From Flavobacterium sp. 90 (GTDB lineage Bacteria > Bacteroidota > Bacteroidia > Flavobacteriales > Flavobacteriaceae), in contig NZ_SMGE01000001.1 of assembly GCF_004339525.1 (NCBI RefSeq), positions 2,294,001-2,358,000 on the forward strand: a DNA stretch of 64,000 bases, given 5' to 3'. Positions within the stretch are counted from its first letter, which is position 1; the number at the start of each line of letters is the position of its first letter. The notes under the pieces are model-generated. The model ran no database searches. It saw only the letters and a program-made list of their open reading frames with translations, and had not been told where the DNA came from. Shown in pieces: positions 1 to 15,000 of this stretch. Both the position numbers and the translations under genes were made by a program.

Positions 1-1
1 A

Positions 2-3000
2 GTAGAATACCAAGGAAAAGTTAGAATTACAAATCCACAAGGAGGAACTCCGGGATATACTTATAGTTTTGATGGTCAAAAAACATGGATAGCATCAAAC
101 GAAGCTTATGTTGATCCGGGAACTTATACGTTGTATATTAAAGATAGTAAAGGTTGTATTTATGCAATGCCTGGTATTGTTTTAGATCCTAAACCAACAG
201 ATCCTACAATTGCACTTGATCCTACAGTTTATAATTGTGATGGAACAGGAAAAACTACTGCAACAGTTACAAATAGTGGTGGTAAAAATTATAGCTATGA
301 ATACTATATTGATGGTAAACCAAATACACCACTTACAAATAATATATTTAATAATGTTCTATCAGGTCCACATACAATCTCTGTAAAATATAAGTTATTA
401 GATGCTGCAACTTATAGCAACTTATTACATGAAGATTTTGGAAAAGATACTTTTACCTACACAGATACTGCATCTCCAGATGGATCTTCTCCAGGGATTA
501 ATGCCGCTTTTTGTTGGGAAAGACAAATAGAGGCTACGAAGTGTAATGGTAATAGATTGTTTGCTAATGGTGAATATACTGTTACGAGTAGTTTACGAAA
601 TGATCCTTATAGCGGATGGCAGAATCCAATCGACCATACTAGTGGTAGTAGAACGGGTGGTAGATATTTAGCAGTTGATGCAGGTAGTGTAATTCCAAAT
701 AATGCAGTACTTTATAGAAAAACTATTAAAGATATTATTCCGGGTCAACCAATTCAGGTTAGATTCTTTGCTACCAATTTATTGAAAATTGGTAATACAC
801 AACCAGATGCTTCTTTGACGGTTGAATTGCAAAATGCTGCTGGAACTGCATTATCATCACAATCTACTGGAAAAATACCTAAGACTAATGGCTGGGTAGA
901 ATACAACAGATCAATTGATCCGGGAAGTAACACAACTTTAGATTTTGTATTACGATTAGAAATTTCTCAAGTCAACGGAATTGATTTTGCAGTTGATGAT
1001 ATAGAGGTATATCAATTGCCTAAGTCATGTATTACAGAGAAAAAATTCGATTTTAATATCGATACTAATAAAGCTTTTACTGTTCTTGAACCTGTAATCG
1101 AAAACGTTGATTGTAGTGGAGGAAGTACAGGTAAAATAACAATTACAGCTCAAAACTTTAATGGTAGCTTCCTTTATTCTATAGATGGTGGGCTTAATTG
1201 GAGTACTTCAACAACTTCACCTGTTATTATAGATAAGTTAGTTGCTAAAAGTTATTCAGTTATTGTAAAAAGTGATGCAGCAGGAACTTGTTCTAAATCG
1301 TTTACAAAAACAATTACAGAAAACCAACCTGTTACAGTAACAGCAACGGTTAGTACATTGCCAACTTGTACTACTGGAGCAACAATAACAGCTGATGCTA
1401 AAGGAGGCGTAGGACCTTATACATACGCATTAAAATTAGCAGATGGTGTAACTGATGTACCAGGGATGGGATTCAATCATTCAGCAACATTTGCTGGAGT
1501 AGCTACTGGAAGTTATACAGTTTTAGCTCGTGATTCAAAAGGTTGTACATCGGCAATTTCAGCAGTAGTGGTTGTTGACAAACCAACTCCACCGGTTGCA
1601 AGTTTAGATGCTACATCTGATTTATGTTATGATAGTGGCGATAAAGCAACTTTAGTTGTTAAAGCTACAGGTACAGGCATATTAAACTATAGTTTAGATG
1701 GTGGTGCTTTTGATGTCAATAATACTTTTACAAACGTTGGTGTTGGAACTCACACTATTATTGTTAGAGACGGAAACAATTGTACAACTACATTAAGTGG
1801 TATTATAATAAATGATGAGTTAACAGCAAAAGCAAACGTTACTAAAACATTAGATTGTAATACGACAGGTGCAACTATTAAAGTTGATATTACAGGTGGT
1901 AAAGCACCTTTTACATATAAATACAAACTTGGAACAGGAGGAACCTATTCTACAAGTGCAAGCGTTACAGGAAATACATTTAATTTTCCAGCTCCTGGTA
2001 CAGGAACGTATTATTTTGAAATCACAGATTCAAATACGCCAAAAGGATGTGTAACTACAACATCGGCAACAGTTGATGCTATTACAAAACCAGTTGCAAG
2101 TGCAACACCTTTAAATGTTGTTTGTTTTGGTGGGTCAACCGGAGAAGTTACATTAGGAGCTTCAGGTGGTTCAGGAAGCGGTTATTCATACAGTTTTAAT
2201 GGTAGTGGTTTTACAAGTACTATAAAATATACTGGTTTAAAAGCTGGAATTGCTTATAAATACCAAGTAAAAGATAATAAGGGATGTATCTCTGATGAAG
2301 GATCAATTACTTTAACAGAGCCAACAGCTATTACAGGAACTATCAAAACTACAGATATTCAATGTGGTGCAACAGGAACTGTTCCTGCAGTAGTCACAAT
2401 AACTGCCGGAGGAGGAACAGCGCCTTATAAATATAGTTTTACAGGACCTTCAAATTATGGAGACGATAACTTTTATTCTACAACTGTTGCAGGAGTAGTA
2501 AAAGGATATATTATAGATAAAAATGGTTGTCAATTTGGACCATTAAGTGTTACCGTTGGTGCTTTTGAACCAATTACAAGTATTGATCTTGTTGATCTTG
2601 GATACGATTGTTCTACAACTCCTCAAGGAGGACATGTAACAATTACAGCTGTAAAAGCTGGAGCGCTTACTAATGTTTCTTATAGAATTACTGCAGGTCC
2701 GGCAGGATATAATACAGCAAGTAATACAACAGGAGACTTTAAACCATTGGCTCCAGGAAGTTATACTTTTGAGGCATCAGACAGTAAAACAAAATGTACA
2801 GCAACAATTAGTTATGTAGTAAAAGGTACATCAGATATAACAGCTGGTGGATCAGTTTTAACTACAATTAAATGTTTTGGAGGTACAGGAACAATTCAGT
2901 TTACAGTTGCTGGTGTTAAAACCAGTGGATATGATTATGTAATTAAAAATGTTGCAGGTACTACTATTCAACAAGCAAATGGTGTATCAGCAGCGACTAC

Positions 3001-6000
3001 AACAATTACAGTTACTTCTGCGGTAGCAGCTGATGATTATACTATTACAGTAACGGATAGATTAACAAAATGTCAGGCAGCTTATGTTGTAAAATTGACA
3101 CAGCCAGCTATTGCAGTTTCAGTTACAGCAACCGCTACAAATATTACATGTAGTAAATTTACATCGACAATTACTCCAGTTGGAGCAGGTGGAACACCAG
3201 CTTATAAATATGCAGTTGTTCAAAAGAATGCTGCAGATCCTGTAACAGCAGATTATGCTGCAGGAGCAACATTATCAGTAAATACCGTAAATGGTACTAT
3301 CGTGGATTGGGTTGTATTTGTAATGGATGCTAACGGATGTACCGCTAAATATCCGGTACAAATTGCTAAAGATGCTACACCAACAGTTACAGCAAAAGTA
3401 GACAACCAATGTGCAGGATCTGGAAACAGCTTCACGATTACTGCTACTGGTTTAGGTGGAACGGGAACATTAACTTACGGAATCAACGGAGTAAATGGAG
3501 CATTCTCTACAAACAATGTTTTCAATGTAGTTCCTGGAACTTATACGGTTTGGGTAAAAGACGGAAATCAATGTCCGGCTTCAGCAGCACCAGTTACGGT
3601 TTATGATCAATTAAAAGCTACTACAGTTATAAAAGAACTTGATTGTTCTACAACAACACCTACTAGTAAAAATGCTACAATTACAGTTACTCCTACAGGA
3701 GGATTAGCACCATACAAATACGAAGTTTCGACAAACGGAGGAACTAGCTATTCAGCAATGGCATCAAATGTTTATTCAACAGCAGTTGCAGGAACATTTA
3801 TGATAAGAGTAACAGATGCTAATTTATGTACGTTTGTAATCACAGAGATTATACAATCTATTTCAAACCCAACAGCATCAATTGTTGCACAAAGTAATGT
3901 AAGTTGTAACGGAAAACTTGACGGATCAGTTACTATCAAAGGTACTGGAGGTTCAGGTGGATTCTCATACAGCAACAGTGCTACAACAGGATTCGGACCA
4001 AGCGCTACCTTCTCAGGATTAGGCTTAGGAGATTATACTTTCTATGTAAAAGACAGTAAAGGTTGTGTTGGAAGTGTTCCGGTTAAGATTACAGAGCCAA
4101 ATCCTTTGGTAATTTCTTCAACTGTTACACCATTTTCTTGTAGCACGACTAATACAAATGTTCAAGGAAAAGTTGTAATCAACGCTCCGACAGGTGGAAC
4201 TTCACCATTCCAATACAGTTTTAACGGAGGTGGATATACAGGAACAAATACCTTATTGGTAGACGATAACGGAACAAATCAAAAAATTGATTATGCTGTA
4301 AAAGATGCTAATGGATGTATTACTACAGGAACAGTTACATTATCAAAACTGAACCCACCTGTAATTGATAAAGTTACGCCATCAACAATCACTTGTTTGC
4401 CAGGAGCAACAACAAGTAATGTTACGGTAACTCTTTTGGCAGGTACAGGAGTAGTTGCATTGAAATATGAAACTATTGCACCATCTCAGGCAATTATCGC
4501 ACAACAGTCGTCTAATGTATTTAATGGATTAGCTTCAGGAAGTTATACTTTCAAGGTAACGGATGCTAACGGATGTTTTGATACAAAAGTTATTACAATA
4601 AGCGATGCCGTTAAAATTGCGATTTCAGGAAACAAAAACAATGATGTTAAATGTAAAGGAGAATCAACAGGAAATGGAACGTTTACAATTTCAAACGTTG
4701 CTACTGCTGGAGATTATACTTTTGTTTTAACATCAGGAACATTAGGTACAGGTACGCTTGCAAAATCAGCTACTGATGCTAATATTTTATTATTAAAAGG
4801 TGTTGCAAAAGGTTCTTACACAGTAGAAGTTACTTCAAATTCAACTGGATGTAAAAACACAGCAACAATTATCATAGATGAGCCAGTTCTGGGATTAAGT
4901 CTTACAGCAACGGCTTCAAATATTACATGTAGTAAGTTTACATCAACAATTACGGCAAGTCCGGTTGGTGGAACACCAGTTTATAAATATGCAGTTGTTC
5001 AAAAGAATGCTGCAGATCCTGTAACAGCAGATTATGCTGCAGGAGCAACATTATCAGTAAATACCGTAAATGGTACTATCGTGGATTGGGTTGTATTTGT
5101 AATGGATGCTAACGGATGTACCGCTAAATATCCGATACAAATTGCTAAAGATGCTACACCAACAGTTACAGCAAAAGTAGACAACCAATGTGCAGGATCT
5201 GGAAACAGCTTCACGATTACTGCTACTGGTTTAGGTGGAACGGGAACATTAACTTACGGAATCAACGGAGTAAATGGAGCATTCTCTACAAACAATGTTT
5301 TCAATGTAGTTCCTGGAACTTATACGGTTTGGGTAAAAGACGGAAATCAATGTCCGGCTTCAGCTGCGCCAGTTACGGTTTATGATCAATTAAAAGCTAC
5401 TACAGTTGTAAAAGAACTTGATTGTTCTACAACAACACCAACTAGTAAAAATGCTACAATTACAGTTACTCCTACAGGAGGATTAGCACCATATAAATAC
5501 GAAGTTTCGACAAACGGAGGAACAAGCTATTCACCAATGGCATCAAATGTTTATTCAACAGCAGTTGCAGGAACATTTATGATAAGAGTAACAGATGCTA
5601 ATTTATGTACGTTTGTAATCACAGAGATTATTCAATCTATTTCAAACCCAACAGCATCAATTGTTGCACAAAGTAATGTAAGTTGTAACGGAAAACTTGA
5701 CGGATCAGTTACTATCAAAGGTACTGGTGGTTCAGGTGGATTCTCATACAGCAACAGTGCTACAACAGGATTCGGACCAAGCGCTACCTTCTCAGGATTA
5801 GGCTTAGGAGATTATACTTTTTATGTAAAAGACAGTAAAGGTTGTGTTGGAAGTGTTCCGGTTAAGATTACAGAGCCAAATCCTTTGGTAATTTCTTCAA
5901 CTGTTACACCATTTTCTTGTAGCACGACTAATACAAATGTTCAAGGAAAAGTTGTAATCAACGCTCCGGTAGGTGGAACATTCCCATTCCAATACAGTTT

Positions 6001-9000
6001 TAACGGAGGCGGATATACAGGAACAAATACCTTATTGGTAGACGATAACGGAACAAATCAAAAAATTGATTATGCTGTAAAAGATGCTAATGGATGTATT
6101 ACTACAGGAACAGTTACATTATCAAAACTGAACCCACCTGTAATTGATAAAGTTACGCCATCAACAATTACTTGTTTGGCAGGAGCAACATCAAGTAATG
6201 TTACGGTAACTCTTTTGACAGGTACAGGAGTAGTTGCATTGAAATATGAAACTATTGCACCATCACAGGCAATTATCGCGCAACAGTCGTCTAATGTATT
6301 TAATGGATTAGCTTCAGGAAGTTATACTTTCAAGGTAACGGATGCTAACGGATGTTTTGATACAAAAGTTATTACAATAAGCGATGCCGTTAAAATTGCG
6401 ATTTCAGGAAACAAAAACAATGATGTTAAATGTAAAGGAGAATCAACAGGAAATGGAACGTTTACAATTTCAAACGTTGCTACTGCTGGAGATTATACTT
6501 TTGTTTTAACATCAGGAACATTAGGTACAGGTACGCTTGCAAAATCAGCTACTGATGCTAATATTTTATTATTAAAAGGTGTTGCAAAAGGTTCTTACAC
6601 AGTAGAAGTTACTTCAAATTCAACTGGATGTAAAAACACAGCAACAATTATCATAGATGAGCCAGTTCTTGGATTAAGTCTTACAGCAACAGCTACAAAT
6701 ATTACATGTAGTAAGTTTACATCAACAATTACGGCAAGTCCGGTTGGTGGAACACCAGTTTATAAATATGCAGTAGTTCAAAAGAATGCTGCCGATCCTG
6801 TATCAGCAGATTATGTTGCAGGAGCAACATTGTCAGTAAATACTGTAAATGGTACTATCGTGGATTGGGTTGTATTTGTAATGGATGCTAACGGATGTAC
6901 CGCTAAATATCCGATACAAATTGCTAAAGATGCTACACCAACAGTTACAGCAAAAGTAGACAACCAATGTGCAGGATCTGGAAACAGCTTCACTATTACG
7001 GCTACAGCTACTGCACCAGGAACAGGAACTTTGACTTACGGAATCAACGGAGTAAATGGAGCGTTCTCTACAAACAATGTTTTCAATGTAGGTCCGGGAA
7101 CTTATACTGTTTGGATAAAAGACGGAAATCAATGTCCGGCTTCTGCACCAGCAGTTACGGTTTATGATCAATTAAAAGCTACTACAGTTGTAAAAGAACT
7201 TGATTGTTCTACAACAACACCAACTAGTAAAAATGCTACAATTACAGTTACTCCTACAGGAGGATTAGCACCATATAAATACGAAGTTTCGACAAACGGA
7301 GGAACTAGCTATTCAGCAATGGCATCAAATGTTTATTCAACAGCAGTTGCAGGAACATTTATGATAAGAGTAACAGATGCTAATTTATGTACGTTTGTAA
7401 TCACAGAGATTATCCAATCTATTTCAAACCCAACAGCATCAATTGTTGCACAAAGTAATGTAAGTTGTAACGGAAAACTTGACGGATCAGTTACTATCAA
7501 AGGTACTGGAGGTTCAGGTGGATTCTCATACAGCAATGATGCTGTAATAGGATTTGGACCAAGCGCTACCTTCTCAGGATTAGGCTTAGGAGATTATACT
7601 TTTTATGTAAAAGACAGTAAAGGTTGTGTTGGAAGTGTTCCGGTTAAGATTACAGAGCCAGATGCTTTAGTAATTTCTTCGACAGTTACACCATTTTCTT
7701 GTAGCACGACTAATACAAATGTTCAAGGAAAAGTTGTAATCAACGCTCCGGTAGGTGGTACATTACCATTCCAATACAGTTTTAACGGAGGTGGATATAC
7801 AGGAACAAATACCTTATTGGTAGACGATAACGGAACAAATCAAAAAATTGATTATGCTGTAAAAGATAAAAACGGATGTATTACTACAGGAACAGTTACA
7901 TTATTAAAACTGAATCCACCTGTAATTGATAAAGTTACACCATCAACAATCACTTGTTTGCCAGGAGCAACAACAAGTAATGTTACGGTAACTCTTTTGG
8001 CAGGTACAGGAGTAGTTGCATTGAAATATGAAACTATTGCACCATCACAGGCAATTATCGCACAACAATCGTCTAATGTATTTAATGGATTAGCTGCAGG
8101 AAGTTATACTTTCAAGGTAACGGATGCTAACGGATGTTTTGATACAAAAGTTATTACAATAAGCGATGCCGTTAAAATTGCGATTTCAGGAAGTAAAAAC
8201 AATGATGTTAAATGTAAAGGAGGATCAACCGGAAATGGTACATTCACAATCTCGAATGTTGCTATTGTAGGAGATTATACTTTTGTTTTAACAGCAGGAA
8301 CACTAGGTACAGGTACGCTTACAAAATCGGCTACTGATGCTAATGTTTTATTATTGAAAGATGTTGCAGTGGGAACTTACACAGTAGAAGTTACTTCAAC
8401 TGCGACAGGATGTAAAAACACAGCTGCAATTGTTATTGATGAGCCATTAAATCCTTTAACAGCAACTCTTGCACAAGTAAATGCCAATTGTAAAGTTGGT
8501 ACTTCAAAAGTTACGATAACTGCAGCTGGAGGAACACTTGCTTACAAATATGCATTTGTACAGGATGGTGCGCCAAAAGGAACATTAACGTCATCAAATG
8601 AAGCTAACTTAGACCCGGCAATTCAAGATTGGGATGCTTATGTTGTTGATGCTAACGGATGTGAAGTAAAATTCGATGTTAAGCTTGCTACAGATGCTGT
8701 ACCAACAGTTACAGCTACAGCTACTAACCAATGTTTAGGAGTTGGTAATTATACTATTACAGCGTCGGCACTTGGAAAAGCACCTTTCACTTATAGTATA
8801 AACGGTACTTCATTTGATATTCCAAATACTTTTATAGTAACTACAGCAGGAATTTATAATGTTTGGGTTAAAGATGCAAATGGATGTATTGCTAAAACTA
8901 CAACACCAGTTACTGTTTATGATAAATTAACAATAACTCCAATAATAAATAAAGATATTACTTGTACAGTAGGTTCTGAAGATGCAAAAGTTACCTTGAC

Positions 9001-12000
9001 AATTGGTGGCGGAAGCGGTTCTTTTACTTACAGCTATACAAGTACACCAGCTGGTGCAGTTGGAACTTTTGCAGGAAATGTTTTCACGACAAGTGATGCA
9101 GCAGATTATATATTTACTGTTAAAGACAATACAACTAACTGTACAGCGACTATCGCAGTACCGGTTCAAATTACAACACCTACACCTCCTCACTTTACAG
9201 CACCACTTCCAGCAGTGCTTAGTTGTTTTGGAGATAGTTCAGGATCTATAACGGTTAATATTGATGCTACTCAAGGAGTTGCGCCGTTTGTAATTAATGT
9301 AACAAACAAAGCGACACTTCAAGATTATGGAACACAAACATCTGGTTTACCTGCAGCTATTTATGTAGTTAAAGTGACAGATGCAAAAGGTTGTAGCTAT
9401 TCAGAAGATATTGAAATTAAGCAACCAACTAAAATTGTGGTTGTATCTCACGCAGATCCAATTACTTGTGATCAGGTTAGTGGTGGAATTTCTAAAGGAA
9501 ATGTTGTCGTTGATAGTGTAACAGGTGGAACAGCACCTTATACATACTACGTAACAGGTCTTAACGGTTATAATAAAAATGAGCCTAATAATACTGGAGC
9601 TACTTCAGTTACTTTTAATGTAGTTGATTTTGGTTACTATACAATTAGAGTTGTAGATGCAAATGGTTGTTCAGTAATCGAAAAAGACGTTTTAGTTGCT
9701 TCACCTGTAGATAACCTTGATATTAATATTGATTTGACAACGGTTAATTGTGAAGCTGTTGTTGGACCTCCTGCAGTTCCTGCCGGTGGTAAAGCAGTTG
9801 TAACAATTGGAAGTTTATTAACAGGTAAAGGACCATACCATTTCAATATTTATACAGGACCAGGACAAGTATTTACCGCAGATGGTGTTGGTGGATGGAT
9901 AGGAGAATTTCCTGCGGTAGGAAGTGAATCAGCAACTTTTTATGGACTTACTCCTGGAGTAACTTATACTTTCATAGTTTATGATGAATTAACAAAATGT
10001 TATTATTATCAACAAGCAGATAAGGCAGTTCCATCAAATTCTACATTATCTATTGTTAATAATGTAGCACATAATATTACATGTACTGGACAGAATGATG
10101 GAAATGTAACTTTTGAAATTAAAAATAATTATTCATCTTCAGTAGATGTAAGTTATCAGGTTTATGAATCTTTTACTAATGTACCAATTGCAGGAGCAAC
10201 TGGATCAACTTCTATTGCAGCAGGTGTAACATCGCCTAGTATTAGTTTAGGTCCTTTAGCTGTGGGTACATATTATGTATTAGTTAAAGAAGATGCGGGA
10301 CCAAACAAAGGTTGTTCTGTAGTTTCTAAAGACTTTAACATCAAACAATCACCTAGATTATTAGGTCTTACGGCTTCTGCTACTTCAATAGCAGACTGTA
10401 CGAACTTAGGAACAATTTCTGCTCAGGCAAATGATGGAACAACACCATACCTTTATCAGGTAGTTGCTTCTGGAGCTGCTTATGTAGATGCAGATTGGAA
10501 AACTCCAAATACGTTTACAAGACCAGGAAGTGTTGCGGGAATTGTGTACGATGTGTATACAAAAGATGCTTTTGGATGTATTAAAAAGGTACCGGTTACA
10601 GTTTATAAATACAAAGATCCAACTATTGCTCCTTTAGCACCAATTTGTTATGATGGAAGTACTCCATTTAAAATTACAATAGTTGGTACTGTTGATACTG
10701 CAATTGTTGGTGGTGCAACATATAGTGTTGATGGAAGTGCTTTCCAAGTATCACCAGATTTCACATTGAATGCTGCGAAAATCTACAATTTGGTTATCAA
10801 AGACGGTAAAGGATGTACGGCTTCTATAAATTATGAGGTTAAACCAAAATTAGAACTTGATGTTAAGTTGACTAAAGATATTGATTGTTCGGGAACTCCG
10901 AATGCTGAGATTACCTTGACAGCTTCAGGAGGTTATGGACCAACTTATAAGTATGAGTATTCTGTTAATGGAGGAAGTTGGAATACAATGCCAACTAACG
11001 TACTTGATACAAGTGTTACAGGAAATTATATTTTTAGAGCTACAGACCTTGGTAATACAACAACTTGTAGTATTGATACGAAGTTTACTTTAGACGCAAT
11101 TCCAGCGATTGTATTTACAGTAGACCCAATAGATGTAACTTGTTTTGGAAGTTCTAATGGAAAAATTACAGTTAATGTAACTTCTGGAGTTGGACCATAT
11201 AAATATCAATTAGTTAATGGTGCGACAACTTGGGCTTTCCAGGATTCAAACGTATTCGATAATTTACCGGCTGCAACTACTTATGTTGTAACTGTTAGAG
11301 ATGCTAAATTATGTACGAAGAATCTACCAGCTACAGTTGGAACACCTACAGCATTATCAGCAACTTCATCAATAACAGCTAAATTGTTATGTACTACTAA
11401 CAATGCGCCAACAAAAGCTGTGGTAACAGTAGTTGGATCAGGTGGAACTATACCATACCAATACAGCTATGATGGAGGATTAAATTACTCTACTGATGAT
11501 ACTTTTGAAACATACGCAGGAATTAAATTCGATGTTTATGTAATGGATGCCAATGGATGTAAATTCACATTGACAGATGGAGTTAATGTTCCGGCATTAA
11601 ACGCTCCAACAGCGATGAACATTACAGGAACATTAGTATTCTGTCAACCAGTAGGAAGACAAACGAGTACAGTTACAATTAATTCAGTAACAAACGGAGT
11701 TGGTACACTTCAATATGAGATTTTATCTCCAATTGTAAAAGTAAAACAAGGATCAAATGTATTTGCAGGATTGGCACCAAGTGCAGATCCTTATGTATTC
11801 CAGGTTACAGATGCAAACGGATGTACTTATCAGGATTCTTATATTGTAAAACCAGCTGTAAACATTACAGTTTCGGGAACAGTAGTTAGCGATGTAACTT
11901 GTAACCCAGGTGCTAACGGAGAGGTATTATTTACAGTAGGTAACTTTACAGGAACTTACAGTTATGTACTTAACGGAGGAGCTCCGGTAACAGGACAAAC

Positions 12001-15000
12001 AAGTAAAACAATATCAATTACAGGATTAAGTGCTGCAAGTACACAAAGTATTGTAGTTACTGATGAAGTTACAGGTTGTACAGCTCCTGCTTCAGTAAAT
12101 GTTATTCAAAACCCGGCATTATCATTGTCAGTTATTGCCAATGTACCGGAGAATTGTGATAATAAAGCTAAAGTTCAAGTATTAGCTTCTGGAGGAGTTG
12201 CACCTTATGAATATTCATTTGTACTTGCAACAGCAACAGGACCTGGTACATATACAACGTCAGATACAGCATTTTTAAGTACTGCGGGTTCTTCATTCAA
12301 CTGGAAAGTTTATGTAAAAGATGCCAATGGTTGTGTAATTACAACACCATTTGCAGTATCAATTACTAAAGATGCCGCGCCAACAATTGCGATGCCAGCA
12401 TCAATATGTTATGTTGGATCAGATGTTGTAATAGATTTGGCAGCATTATCTACAGTACCTGTAGGTCCGGCTAAATATACACTAGGAGGAGTTACCTTAC
12501 CAGGTTCTACTTATACAGTTAAAGGTGCGGGAACTTATGTTTTTGGTATCATTGACGGTAACGGATGTATATCAAACCAAGTAAGTTTTGTAGTTAAACC
12601 ACAAGTATTATTACAAGCAGACTTAGATCAGGATTTAACATGTGCTAAAGATGCTTCTATTAAGTTAACTCCAACAGGAGGAACAGGAATATATAATCTT
12701 TATGAGGTAAAAATCAATGCAGGTGGATATACTGCATTTACAACATTGCCTTACGTTGCAACAGTTGATGGAACATATACTTTTAGAGTAACAGATTCTC
12801 AGGGATGTCCTGCAGTATCTAATGCTGTAATCGTAACTCCTAAAACAGTTCCAACGGCTGGTATAGTTGCAACAGATGTAATCTGTTCAGGAGATAGTAA
12901 CGGTACAGTTACAGTAACGGCTTCAAATGGAATCTTGCCTTACCAATATAGAATCGACGGAGGAGTTTTCCAAACTTCTAATGTATTCAAAGGATTGGCA
13001 GCAGGTCCACATAATGTTGAAGTTAAAGATGCTAAAGAATGTATTTCAGTGTTAATTCCAGCAGCAGTTGGTACACCGGCAGCATTATCAGCAACTTCAG
13101 CAATAACAACCAAATTGTTGTGTACTACTAACAATGCACCAACAAAAGCAGAAGTTACAGTAACAGGATCAGGCGGAACTACACCATACCAATTCAGTTA
13201 TGATGGAGGAGCTAATTACTCAACTGATAATACTTTTGAAACATACGCAGGAATAAAATTCGATGTTTATGTAATGGATGCCAATGGATGTAAATTCACA
13301 TTGACAGATGGAGTTAATGTTCCGGCATTAAACGCTCCAACAGCGATGAACATTACAGGAACATTAGTATTCTGTCAACCAGTTGGTAGACAAACGAGTA
13401 CAGTTACAATTAATTCAGTAACAAACGGAGTTGGTACACTTCAATATGAGATTTTATCTCCAATTGTAAAAGTAAAACAAGGATCAAATGTATTTGCAGG
13501 ATTGGCACCAAGTGCAGATCCTTATGTATTCCAGGTTACAGATGCAAACGGATGTACTTATCAGGATTCTTATATTGTAAAACCAGCTGTAAACATTACA
13601 GTCTCGGGAACAGTAGTTAGCGATGTAACTTGTAACCCAGGTGCTAACGGAGAGGTATTATTTACAGTAGGTAACTTTACAGGAACTTACAGTTATGTAC
13701 TTAACGGAGGAGCTCCGGTAACAGGACAAACAAGTAAAACAATATCAATTACAGGATTAAGTGCTGCAAGTACACAAAGTATTGTAGTTACTGATGAAGT
13801 TACAGGTTGTACAGCTCCTGCTTCAGTAAATGTTATTCAAAACCCGGCATTATCATTGTCAGTTATTGCCAATGTACCGGAGAATTGTGATAATAAAGCT
13901 AAAGTTCAAGTATTAGCTTCTGGAGGAGTTGCACCTTATGAATATTCATTTGTACTTGCAACAGCAACAGGACCTGGTACATATACAACGTCAGATACAG
14001 CATTTTTAAGTACTGCGGGTTCTTCATTCAATTGGAAAGTTTATGTAAAAGATGCCAATGGTTGTGTAATTACAACACCATTTGCAGTATCAATTACTAA
14101 AGATGCCGCGCCAACAATTGCGATGCCAGCATCAATATGTTATGTTGGATCAGATGTTGTAATAGATTTGGCAGCATTATCTACAGTACCTGTAGGTCCG
14201 GCTAAATATACACTAGGAGGAGTTACCTTACCAGGTTCTACTTATACAGTTAAAGGTGCGGGAACTTATGTTTTTGGTATCATTGACGGTAACGGATGTA
14301 TATCAAACCAAGTAAGTTTTGTAGTTAAACCACAAGTATTATTACAAGCAGACTTAGATCAGGATTTAACATGTGCTAAAGATGCTTCTATTAGATTAAC
14401 TCCAACAGGAGGAACAGGAACATATAACCTTTATGAGGTAAAAATCAATGCAGGTGGATATACTGCATTCACAACATTGCCTTACGTTGCAACAGTTGAT
14501 GGAACATATACTTTTAGAGTAACAGATTCTCAGGGATGTCCTGCAGTATCTAATGCTGTAATCGTAACTCCTAAAACAGTTCCAACGGCTGGTATAGTTG
14601 CAACAGATGTAATCTGTTCAGGAGATAGTAACGGAACAGTTACAGTAACGGCTTCAAACGGAATCTTGCCTTACCAATATAGAATCGACGGAGGAGTTTT
14701 CCAAACTTCTAATGTATTCAAAGGATTGGCAGCAGGTCCACATAATGTTGAAGTTAAAGATGCTAAAGAATGTATTTCAGTGTTAATTCCAGCAGCAGTT
14801 GGTACACCGGCAGCATTATCAGCAACTTCAGCAATAACAACCAAATTGTTGTGTACTACTAACAATGCACCAACAAAAGCAGAAGTTACAGTAACAGGAT
14901 CAGGCGGAACTACACCATACCAATTTAGTTATGATGGAGGAGCTAATTACTCAACTGATAATACTTTTGAAACATACGCAGGAATTAAATTCGATGTTTA

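Noticed and set aside
6833..7171. 112-codon open frame on the minus strand inside the adhesin gene
   Set aside because: It is antisense to the repeated adhesin sequence, has a composition rich in Ser, Cys and Arg from reversed codons, and similar shadows recur in each copy.
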